Below the pieces are notes generated by a model. The model worked only from the letters and a program-made list of their open reading frames with translations. It searched no databases and was not told where the DNA came from. The position numbers and the translations under genes were made by a program. A stretch of 6,058 bases of DNA from Nitrospirae bacterium RBG_13_39_12. GTDB taxonomy: Bacteria; Nitrospirota; Thermodesulfovibrionia; Thermodesulfovibrionales; SM23-35. Below, in pieces: positions 1 through 5,959 of this stretch (its first letter is position 1; each line of letters opens with the position of its first letter). The DNA lies in the NCBI GenBank assembly GCA_001805125.1, contig MHEF01000134.1, positions 9,292-15,349 on the forward strand, written 5' to 3'.

Positions 1-2
1 GA

Positions 3-104
3 TGTTCAGGTACACAGTTTGACCCACAGATTGTTGATATATTCATTTCTATTCTTAATGAGAAAAATGTATTAACAGATACCATTAAAAATCCTTCGGC
101 CTAA
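3..104 (+). CDS. C-terminal end of an HD-GYP-type signalling protein (partial)
   Basis: The reading frame is open from the window edge and stops at TAA 102-104, giving 33 residues. The peptide begins CSGTQFDPQIVDIFISIL. The G-T-Q-F-D-P-x-[IV]-V pattern is the hallmark near the C-terminal end of HD-GYP domains, which are usually c-di-GMP phosphodiesterases, often fused to response-regulator or sensor domains. The catalytic HD and GYP motifs would lie upstream, outside the window, so activity cannot be judged. The final 15 or so residues (after FISILNEK) are a short poorly conserved tail. It ends nine bases before the next gene on the same strand, so the two are probably cotranscribed. A plain HD-domain protein is the main alternative. 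Confidence 0.6.
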   Translation, partial: CSGTQFDPQIVDIFISILNEKNVLTDTIKNPSA

Positions 105-113
105 AAATGTTGT

Positions 114-842
114 ATGGACATTACCCTTGACAGTATCAGGGACATAAACTTATACCAGTCAAAATCAGGATACCGTTTTTCAGTCGATTCCCTTCTTCTA
201 TATAATTTTGTAAATCTCAAAAAGGTAATTAACATTGCTGATCTTGGTGCTGGATCAGGTATTGTAGGAATATTGCTTGCTAAAAAATATCATGATGCAA
301 ATATTACTCTTTTTGAGCTACAGGACAGCCTTATCAGTTTAGCAAAAAAAAATGTTGCTAAGAATTATCTTGAGGACAGGGTTAAGGTAATAAAATGTGA
401 TTTGAGAACACTACCTTTTTTATATCTTTCTCCCTTCAATTATGACCTTGTTGTATCAAACCCACCCTTCAGGAAGCTTAAGAGCGGTCTTCTAAATCTG
501 GAGGAGGAAAAGGCTATCGCAAGACATGAAGTTAAGCTGAAGTTGAACGAACTAATCAATACTGCATCCCATCTTTTAAATATAAAAGGCAGGTTTTGCT
601 TAATTTACCACCCTTACCGACTTTCAGAACTTATGGAAGTTCTCAAAAAAAGGGGGCTCGAGCCTAAAAGATTGAGGTTTGTGCATTCAAATATATCTTC
701 AGAGGCAAAAATGATTTTAATTGAAGCTGTAAAAAAAGGAAAGGTTGGGTTAAAAGTTGACAAGCCACTATATATATATAACGAGAACCGCAGTTATACT
801 GATGAGGTGAAAAATATTTATAATTCGGGGGCTAAAGTCTGA
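114..842 (+). CDS. trmN6: tRNA1(Val) adenine-37 N6-methyltransferase family protein (TrmN6/YfiC, COG4123)
   Basis: This is a 242-residue class I SAM-dependent methyltransferase in the cytoplasm. The family's known member methylates N6 of A37 in tRNA1(Val). The N-terminal segment QSKSGYRFSVDSLLL (about 15-29) matches the family's opening motif. The SAM-binding motif I is ADLGAGSGIVG (42-52), an acidic E68 at the end of the second strand (LFELQ) is placed to contact SAM, and the N6-adenine catalytic motif is NPPF (116-119). The family signature continues with EKAIARHE (132-139). YfiC-type proteins usually have NPPY; the F here is tolerated in amino-methyltransferases. The ATG at 114 is the only in-frame start between the upstream stop and the conserved N-terminus. 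No convincing Shine-Dalgarno precedes it, so translation may depend on ribosomes finishing the upstream gene nine bases earlier. Family is secure; the exact tRNA target is inferred. Confidence 0.85.
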   Translation: MDITLDSIRDINLYQSKSGYRFSVDSLLLYNFVNLKKVINIADLGAGSGIVGILLAKKYHDANITLFELQDSLISLAKKNVAKNYLEDRVKVIKCDLRTLPFLYLSPFNYDLVVSNPPFRKLKSGLLNLEEEKAIARHEVKLKLNELINTASHLLNIKGRFCLIYHPYRLSELMEVLKKRGLEPKRLRFVHSNISSEAKMILIEAVKKGKVGLKVDKPLYIYNENRSYTDEVKNIYNSGAKV

Positions 843-867
843 ATATGAGTTCTTTATTAATTGATTT

Positions 868-907
868 ATATAATTTATATGACTATATATCACTTTTTGT
901 GTATAAT
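868..907 (+). promoter_or_regulatory. Candidate sigma-70-type promoter of the cytochrome gene, with overlapping AT palindrome
   Basis: A perfect TATAAT lies at 902-907. Seventeen bases upstream is ATGACT (879-884), matching four of six positions of TTGACA. Transcription would begin near 914, leaving a leader of about 20 bases. An AT-only palindrome, ATATAA-T-TTATAT (868-880), overlaps the edge of the -35 box, and TTGAT (861-865) just upstream resembles one half of an FNR/CRP-family site, though its second half is poor. The box matches are seen in the sequence; promoter activity and regulation are inferred. Confidence 0.5.
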
Positions 908-923
908 AGGCAAAAATTTATAA

Positions 924-933
924 AAGGAGGAGG
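924..933 (+). promoter_or_regulatory. Strong double ribosome binding site for the cytochrome gene
   Basis: AAGGAGGAGG contains two overlapping GGAGG cores, one ending six bases and one ending three bases before the ATG at 937. It is the strongest Shine-Dalgarno in the window and fixes the cytochrome start. It suggests high translation of this gene relative to its neighbours. Confidence 0.75.
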
Positions 934-936
934 CGT

Positions 937-1458
937 ATGGGAATATACAGGTTTTTATGTGTTGTAACTATTTTACTTTTTCTGCCTGCATTCGCATTTG
1001 CAGCAGGTGGCCATGACGGTCTTAATTGTACTGGTTGTCATGGCATCCACAATGCAAAGGGGGATATAATCTTTGCTGTTGCAGCTAACACGAAGGCGGT
1101 TAGTCCCTGGACAAAACAGCCTTTTACCGGAACAACTGCACTCTGTCTTGGCTGTCATGAAACAATAGAAAAAGGAGGTCTTGGTATACTTGCGGTGTCA
1201 TCTTCTCATAGCCACCCATATGGTCTCGCGCCAAAACCAAAAGTTGCCAAAGTACCAAATATCTTCTTAAGAGATGGGAAATTAGAGTGTGTAGGTTGTC
1301 ATGACCCCCATCCATCAAATTTAAACTATATGTATCTGAGAGTCGATAGTGCAAAAGGCGCAAAGATGGGAAACTTCTGTGCAATGTGCCATCCAAAGAA
1401 AGCAGACCCAGGTGCCTTGAAAGAAATGAAGATATTCGATAGTATGGATGAAAGATAA
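937..1458 (+). CDS. Secreted tetraheme cytochrome c, doubled-CXXCH type
   Basis: This 173-residue protein has a Sec signal peptide: a short start MGIYR, a hydrophobic core FLCVVTILLFLPAFAFA, and a likely cut after A22 (AFA). The mature protein of about 150 residues carries four covalent heme sites: CTGCH (31-35), CLGCH (70-74), CVGCH (118-122) and CAMCH (148-152). Further histidines at 26, 38, 91, 93 and 125 are enough to give every heme a second axial ligand, so all four could be low-spin bis-histidine. The pattern CVGCHDPHPS is typical of doubled-CXXCH multiheme proteins. It should act as a periplasmic electron carrier. No reductase, membrane anchor or quinol oxidase gene lies beside it, so its partner is unknown. 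It has its own promoter and strong ribosome binding site, and a hairpin follows it. Heme number is secure from the motifs; specific subfamily is not recognised. Confidence 0.9.
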   Translation: MGIYRFLCVVTILLFLPAFAFAAGGHDGLNCTGCHGIHNAKGDIIFAVAANTKAVSPWTKQPFTGTTALCLGCHETIEKGGLGILAVSSSHSHPYGLAPKPKVAKVPNIFLRDGKLECVGCHDPHPSNLNYMYLRVDSAKGAKMGNFCAMCHPKKADPGALKEMKIFDSMDER

Positions 1459-1512
1459 TTTGTTTTAAAAATTCGAATATCAACTACTAATAATCATTTT
1501 CAGCACTAAATG

Positions 1513-1542
1513 GGAAGAGGCTTATATATATAAGCCTCTTCC
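1513..1542. terminator. Perfect 30-bp palindrome, probable terminator-like hairpin
   Basis: The arm GGAAGAGGCTTATAT is followed directly by its exact reverse complement, with no mismatch across 15 pairs. As RNA it would fold with GC-rich outer pairs and an AU-rich apex. It sits 54 bases after the cytochrome stop and 29 bases before the xerD start. The downstream bases CCTTCAATC are only partly T-rich, so it is not a textbook intrinsic terminator. It might instead stabilise the cytochrome mRNA 3' end, act with Rho, or be a protein-binding site. Confidence 0.5.
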
Positions 1543-1571
1543 TTCAATCACAGATAAGGCCGGCCCATATA

Positions 1572-2453
1572 TTGGAGCTACTTAAGAACTTCCTTACATA
1601 TCTTTCAGTAGAAAAAGGACTTTCAAGAAATACTGTTGATGCATATTTTCTTGACCTTAAAAAATATCTGGAATTTCTTTCATCGAAAGATAAACAATTT
1701 GCCTCACTCTCAAAGTCTGATATAATTGATTTTATTGAAAAGCTCAGGGATGAAGGTTACTCAATATCAAGCATTTGCAGGATAATATCCTCAATTAAGG
1801 GTTTATGCAAATACCTTATTATTGAGAAAATTATAAAGGAAGACCCGACTGAAAACCTACAGTCCCCAAAGAAATGGAACCGGCTTCCAAAGTCACTTAG
1901 TTTTACTGAAGTTGAATCCCTTCTTGAAATAAACCCATCTATCCATTACAATCCAACCACCATAAGAGACTATGTAATGCTTGAACTGCTGTATTCCTCG
2001 GGTTTGCGTGTCAGCGAGTTGGTGTCCCTCAAGCTTAACGATATTAATTTAGAAGCAGGGTTTTTACGAGTCTTGGGGAAAGGGTCAAAGGAACGTGTTG
2101 TACCAATCAATATACGGGCTGTAGAAACGGTAAAAAGATATATAAACCAGCAAAGGTCAGAGATTTTAAAAAATAGACGTTCTTCCTATCTCTTTGTTAC
2201 AAGCAGAAGTAAACCTATGACTAGACAGCGTTTCTGGCAGACGATGAAGAACTTTGGCAGAAGACTCGGGATTGAGCTTTCACCGCATACAATTAGACAT
2301 TCCTTTGCAACACATCTGCTTGAAGGCGGAGCTGACCTCCGATCTTTACAGAAGATGCTCGGGCACTCCGATATTTCAACAACCCAAATTTACACAAAAG
2401 TTACAACAGAAAGATTAAAAAAGGTCTATACAAAATACCATCCAAGGTCATAA
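1572..2453 (+). CDS. xerD: Site-specific tyrosine recombinase XerD
   Basis: This 293-residue cytoplasmic recombinase is close to the usual XerD length of about 298. With XerC it resolves chromosome dimers at dif under FtsK control. The N-terminal SAM-like DNA-binding domain spans about 1-85 (FLTYLSVEKGLSRNTVDAY). The catalytic domain holds the full set R146 (SGLRVSEL), K170 (LGKGSKER), H239 and R242 (SPHTIRHSFATHLL), H265 (LGHSDIST) and the nucleophile Y274 (TTQIYT). The ending TTERLKKVYTKYHPR favours XerD over XerC. The start is TTG at 1572, which places MELLKNFLTYL exactly where family members begin; only a weak AAGG (1556-1559) precedes it, about 12 bases upstream. It stands alone between the palindrome and a 195-base spacer, with no adjacent integron, phage or attachment-site features, so a housekeeping role is more likely than a mobile-element integrase. 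Confidence 0.92.
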   Translation: MELLKNFLTYLSVEKGLSRNTVDAYFLDLKKYLEFLSSKDKQFASLSKSDIIDFIEKLRDEGYSISSICRIISSIKGLCKYLIIEKIIKEDPTENLQSPKKWNRLPKSLSFTEVESLLEINPSIHYNPTTIRDYVMLELLYSSGLRVSELVSLKLNDINLEAGFLRVLGKGSKERVVPINIRAVETVKRYINQQRSEILKNRRSSYLFVTSRSKPMTRQRFWQTMKNFGRRLGIELSPHTIRHSFATHLLEGGADLRSLQKMLGHSDISTTQIYTKVTTERLKKVYTKYHPRS

Positions 2454-2648
2454 AACAAGTTAATTCCTTAACACAAACTGTTAAAAATATTTCTCTGCTT
2501 TACTTCAAGAAAGTATTTCAACAGGATTACCTGCAAATTATAATTTAACGAATCTACTATGATCAGTTACATATGTTTATTGGTTGAAACTAAACATAAA
2601 AATATGTAAACTGTTTTAATTCAATAACTTCTCATGCGGAGGTAATAA
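2454..2648 (+). promoter_or_regulatory. Intergenic region with candidate promoters and an inverted repeat upstream of the Lon-like gene
   Basis: No gene is seen in these 195 AT-rich bases. Two weak promoter candidates exist. One pairs TTGAAA (2584-2589) with TAAACT (2607-2612) at 17-base spacing. The other has a perfect TATAAT (2539-2544) but a poor -35 (TTTCAA, 2516-2521). An inverted repeat TATGTTTA (2572-2579) / TAAACATA (2591-2598), with an 11-base loop, brackets the first -35 box like an operator. AAACTGTT occurs twice (2475-2482, 2608-2615). A tiny GTTAA/TTAAC hairpin follows xerD (2459-2472) but lacks a T-run. No sigma-54, sigma-32 or CIRCE element was recognised. Confidence 0.35.
2638..2642 (+). 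promoter_or_regulatory. Ribosome binding site of the Lon-like protease gene
   Basis: GGAGG ends six bases before the ATG at 2649, an optimal spacing. It fixes the start codon, consistent with the conserved N-terminal CDPEIFTFKTTDDL motif beginning at residue 14. Confidence 0.8.
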
Positions 2649-5066
2649 ATGACTAAAGGATTAAGTTTCAACGAGCTTTATAGATTTTGTGATCCTGAAA
2701 TCTTTACCTTCAAAACAACAGATGATTTGCCGGAGTCTAAAGAGACTATAGGCCAGGAGAGGGCCCTTCATGCCCTTGACTTCGGACTTAGTCTTGAAAG
2801 CTCCGGGTTTAATATTTTTATTCTAGGTGAGCACGGCACAGGCAAAATGACCACGGTAAAATCATTCCTTTCACGTAAGGCCATGACCGAACCTGTTCCT
2901 AAAGATTGGTGCTACGTTTATAATTTTAAGGACCCCGATGTACCTGTAGCTATCTTTCTCAATCCCGGCGATGCTGTCAATTTCCAGAAAGATATGGAAG
3001 AACTTATAAATATACTTAGGGTCGAAATTCCAAAGGTCTTTGAATCAAAGGAATACGAGAAACAAAAAAACAAGATATTAGAAGTGTCTCAGAAACAACA
3101 GAAAAACATTTTCTCAAATCTCGAGGAAGAAGCTCAGGAGAAAGGTTTTTCAGTAAGGAAAACAGTCAGCGGACTAATAATCATACCTGTAAAGAAGACA
3201 GGAGAACCTCTGACAGAAGAGGAGTATGAGTTACTTGATGATAATACAAAGAAAAAAATAGATGAGATTGGAAAGGTTCTTCAAGAAAAACTAAATGATG
3301 CCGTACGTGTAGTAAGGGAGGCTGAAAAAACAGTCAAGGAAGCAATTAAAAAACTCGAGAAGGAAGCAGCACTTTCTGCAGTAGGTCATCTTATTTACGA
3401 GATAAAAAATAAATACAAGGACCATGAAAAGATCACAGTTTACCTTGATAATGTAAAGGAGGACATTCTTGAACACCTCGAAGACTTTAAGACCCAGGAA
3501 GAACAAACCCCTCAATTACCGTTTATAAAACTTCCAAGGTCAGAACCTACATTCACAAGGGACATCGTAAATGTCCTTGTAAATAACGAGGATTGCAAGG
3601 GTGCGCCATGCATATTTGAAAGCAATCCAACTTATTACAACCTTTTCGGAAGGATTGAACACAAGATACAGTACGGTATTGCAACAACCGATTTTTCCAT
3701 GATAAAAGGAGGCTCACTGCACACTGCAAACGGTGGTTATATAGTAATCAATGCACTTGACCTGCTGAGGAATATTTTTGCTTACGATGCACTCAAACGC
3801 TCTATCAGAAATAAAGAGGTTAAGATAGAAGATGTATGGGAACAGTATAGGCTGATGTCAACAACTACACTAAAGCCCGAGGCTATCCCACTTAACGTAA
3901 AGGTTATACTTTTAGGGAATCCATATCTTTATTATCTTCTTTATAATCTCGATGAAGAATACCGAGAACTCTTCAAGGTCAAAGCTGATTTTGACAGAAG
4001 AATGGATAGAACAGATGAGAATATTCATAAGTATGCTTCTTTCATTGCTAACCTCTGCAAGGAAGAAAAATTGCTCCCATTTGACAGGGCAGGCGTCGCA
4101 AGAGTAGTCGAGCTTGGTTCGAGGCTTGCAGAACACCAGAATAAGTTATCTTCAATGTTCAGCGACATAGCTGATATTATAAGGGAGGCAAGTTACTGGG
4201 CATCAAAAACCAACAGCAATATTATAAGCAATGAGCATTTACAGAAATCTATAGATGAGAGGATATTCAGGACAAACAGGATTGAAGAACGCTTAAGGGA
4301 GATGATATTAGAGGGCACTATAATTGTAGAGATAACAGGAGAAAAAATCGGTCAAATTAATGGTCTAGCTGTGCTTGACCTTGGCGACTACAGCTTCGGG
4401 AAACCCTCGCGTATAACTGCAAGAACATATGCGGGTAAGGCAGGTGTTGTCAACATTGAGAGAGAGATTAAGATGAGTGGAAGGATACATGAAAAAGCCA
4501 TATTAATAATCACAAACTATCTTGGAAGTAAATATGCAACAAAGAAACCAATAAGTCTGTCTGCTTCTATTACCTTCGAACAGTTATACGATATGGTCGA
4601 GGGTGATAGTGCCTCATGTGCTGAACTCTATGCACTCCTGAGCAGTATTGCGGGAATTCCATTAAAACAGGGGTTAGCGGTTACAGGTTCGATGGACCAG
4701 AACGGCGAAGTTCAACCCGTAGGTGGAATAAATGAAAAGATTGAAGGGTTTTTTGACCTTTGCAACATACTGGGTCTCAATGGAAGTCAGGGCGTAATAA
4801 TACCAACGAGGAACATTAAAAACTTAATGCTTAAAAAAGAAGTGCTTGAAGCTGTCAAGAACGGAATTTTTTTTATTTACCCTATACTGAAAGCAGAGGA
4901 AGGGTTAGAGATTATTACAGATAAGCAGGCTGGTGAGATTAGGGAAGATGGAACATATCCAGAGGGCACAATCAATTACCTTGTAATAAAACGTCTTACT
5001 GAAATATCAGAAGCGATTAAAGAAAAAAAAGAGGAAGAAAAAGAGGAAAAACAAAAAAATAAATGA
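2649..5066 (+). CDS. Lon-type ATP-dependent protease, LonB-like COG1067 / AAA_32 class
   Basis: This 805-residue cytoplasmic AAA+ protease should degrade proteins using an ATPase fused to a Ser-Lys protease. The family signature CDPEIFTFKTTDDL starts at 14 and IGQERALHALDFGL at 34. The P-loop is GEHGTGKMTT (60-69). A long charged helical insert, probably coiled coil, covers about 130-285. The Walker B-like strand is GGYIVINALDLL (362-373), and the sensor-2 region SRLAEHQNKLS lies at 491-501. The C-terminal protease domain (about 550-780) has catalytic S654 in EGDSASCAE and K697 in GGINEKIEG. It lacks the N-terminal substrate domain of classical LonA and any membrane segment of archaeal LonB. 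Two features are off consensus: M67 follows the P-loop lysine, and N368 occupies the usual Walker B acid; both resemble known looseness in this class. The tail (789-805) is almost all Lys and Glu. Its stop overlaps the next gene's start. Confidence 0.9.
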   Translation: MTKGLSFNELYRFCDPEIFTFKTTDDLPESKETIGQERALHALDFGLSLESSGFNIFILGEHGTGKMTTVKSFLSRKAMTEPVPKDWCYVYNFKDPDVPVAIFLNPGDAVNFQKDMEELINILRVEIPKVFESKEYEKQKNKILEVSQKQQKNIFSNLEEEAQEKGFSVRKTVSGLIIIPVKKTGEPLTEEEYELLDDNTKKKIDEIGKVLQEKLNDAVRVVREAEKTVKEAIKKLEKEAALSAVGHLIYEIKNKYKDHEKITVYLDNVKEDILEHLEDFKTQEEQTPQLPFIKLPRSEPTFTRDIVNVLVNNEDCKGAPCIFESNPTYYNLFGRIEHKIQYGIATTDFSMIKGGSLHTANGGYIVINALDLLRNIFAYDALKRSIRNKEVKIEDVWEQYRLMSTTTLKPEAIPLNVKVILLGNPYLYYLLYNLDEEYRELFKVKADFDRRMDRTDENIHKYASFIANLCKEEKLLPFDRAGVARVVELGSRLAEHQNKLSSMFSDIADIIREASYWASKTNSNIISNEHLQKSIDERIFRTNRIEERLREMILEGTIIVEITGEKIGQINGLAVLDLGDYSFGKPSRITARTYAGKAGVVNIEREIKMSGRIHEKAILIITNYLGSKYATKKPISLSASITFEQLYDMVEGDSASCAELYALLSSIAGIPLKQGLAVTGSMDQNGEVQPVGGINEKIEGFFDLCNILGLNGSQGVIIPTRNIKNLMLKKEVLEAVKNGIFFIYPILKAEEGLEIITDKQAGEIREDGTYPEGTINYLVIKRLTEISEAIKEKKEEEKEEKQKNK

Positions 5067-5959
5067 AAAAAGCAGTATGGATGTTTGAGATCTGCTTATT
5101 GGTTTTTCTGTCCATACCGTTAGGAATCCTGCCTTTCAGACTATCATTAAAAGCCGGAGAGTTATACGGCCTTTTGCTTTTTTATTTATGGGGAAGCAGA
5201 AGAAAGATTGCACTTCAGAATTTAAGAAATTCAATACTATCTAATGCAATAATAATCTCGGAACCAATTAAAAAAATAGTCAGAGATAACTTTAAAAATC
5301 TTGGCAAATCATTCGCAGAAATTATTAAAATCTATTATGGTCTTGGAAATAAAATAATAGACTCTGTAAGCATTGAAGGAATTGAAAACTTTGATGAGGC
5401 TAAATTGAAAGGCAAAGGGATTTTAGTTATAACTGGCCATTGTGGCAACTGGGAGTTAATGTCAATCGCTTCAACTTCCAAGCATTTGAGAACTGCTGTT
5501 GTAGCAAGACCAATCAATAATCCTTATGTTAATAAATTCATAGAAAATGTGAGGCAAAAATATGGCAACTACGTTATTTATAAACAAGCTGCCTTAAAAC
5601 CTATTATTAAAACATTGAAAAATAATGGTTCTGTAGGCATATTGATGGATCAGGCTGTTATATCTGATGAAGGGTATATAATAGATTTTCTTGGAAGGGG
5701 TGCATGGACAACAAAGATGCCTGCTCTTATAGCAAGAAAAACAGGAGCCACAGTTCTGCCCGCCTTTATACATAGAACTAGTACCGGCCACAAAATAGAA
5801 ATTTATCCGGGTATAGAATTATCCAAAAACAGTGATATGGAAAATGCTATAAAAGAAGATACAGCGAAGTTTTCAGGCTTTATTGAAAAATACATAAAAG
5901 AACATCCGGGAGAATGGCTTTGGATTCATAGAAGGTGGAAGAGAACCGGGCAGGACTAA
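5063..5959 (+). CDS. htrB: HtrB/LpxL-family lipid A (Kdo2-lipid A) acyltransferase
   Basis: This 298-residue inner-membrane enzyme belongs to PF03279, which adds secondary acyl chains from acyl-ACP to lipid A at the cytoplasmic face. A hydrophobic N-terminal anchor spans about 6-25. The catalytic H-x4-E motif is GHCGNWEL (125-132, H126 and E131). Other family landmarks are ARPINNPYVNKFIENVR (148-164), GILMDQAV (192-199), TTKMPALIARKTGA (216-229) and the C-terminal HPGEWLWIHRRWK (281-293). Length is normal (about 300). The ATG overlaps the protease stop as ATGA and only a distant GAGG (5043-5046) lies upstream, so translation is probably by re-initiation from the preceding gene. Which acyl position or chain length it serves (LpxL or LpxM type, or another phospholipid-related acceptor) cannot be told from sequence. 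Its presence implies a lipid A-bearing outer membrane. Confidence 0.88.
   Translation: MKKAVWMFEICLLVFLSIPLGILPFRLSLKAGELYGLLLFYLWGSRRKIALQNLRNSILSNAIIISEPIKKIVRDNFKNLGKSFAEIIKIYYGLGNKIIDSVSIEGIENFDEAKLKGKGILVITGHCGNWELMSIASTSKHLRTAVVARPINNPYVNKFIENVRQKYGNYVIYKQAALKPIIKTLKNNGSVGILMDQAVISDEGYIIDFLGRGAWTTKMPALIARKTGATVLPAFIHRTSTGHKIEIYPGIELSKNSDMENAIKEDTAKFSGFIEKYIKEHPGEWLWIHRRWKRTGQD

Noticed and set aside
843..936. c-di-GMP riboswitch upstream of the cytochrome
   Set aside because: Such switches are common before cytochromes in some anaerobes, but the spacer is short, AT-rich and lacks the conserved GEMM core; the predicted leader is only about 20 bases.
1124..1483. 119-residue minus-strand open frame opposite the cytochrome gene
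   Set aside because: It lies antisense to a gene with four heme motifs and a signal peptide, has no recognisable domain and no ribosome binding site; a shadow frame.
1572..2453. Tyrosine recombinase as the integrase of a mobile element
   Set aside because: Sequence hallmarks are those of housekeeping XerD, and there are no attachment repeats, tRNA target or cargo genes nearby.
2454..2648. Heat-shock elements (sigma-32 box or CIRCE) before the Lon-like gene
   Set aside because: No CTTGAAA/CCCCAT pair and no TTAGCACTC-N9-GAGTGCTAA repeat could be found.
5053..5066. Possible -1 frameshift at the A7 run fusing the protease to the acyltransferase
   Set aside because: In the acyltransferase frame a TAA sits at 5060-5062 just before its ATG, so slippage would terminate rather than fuse the proteins.
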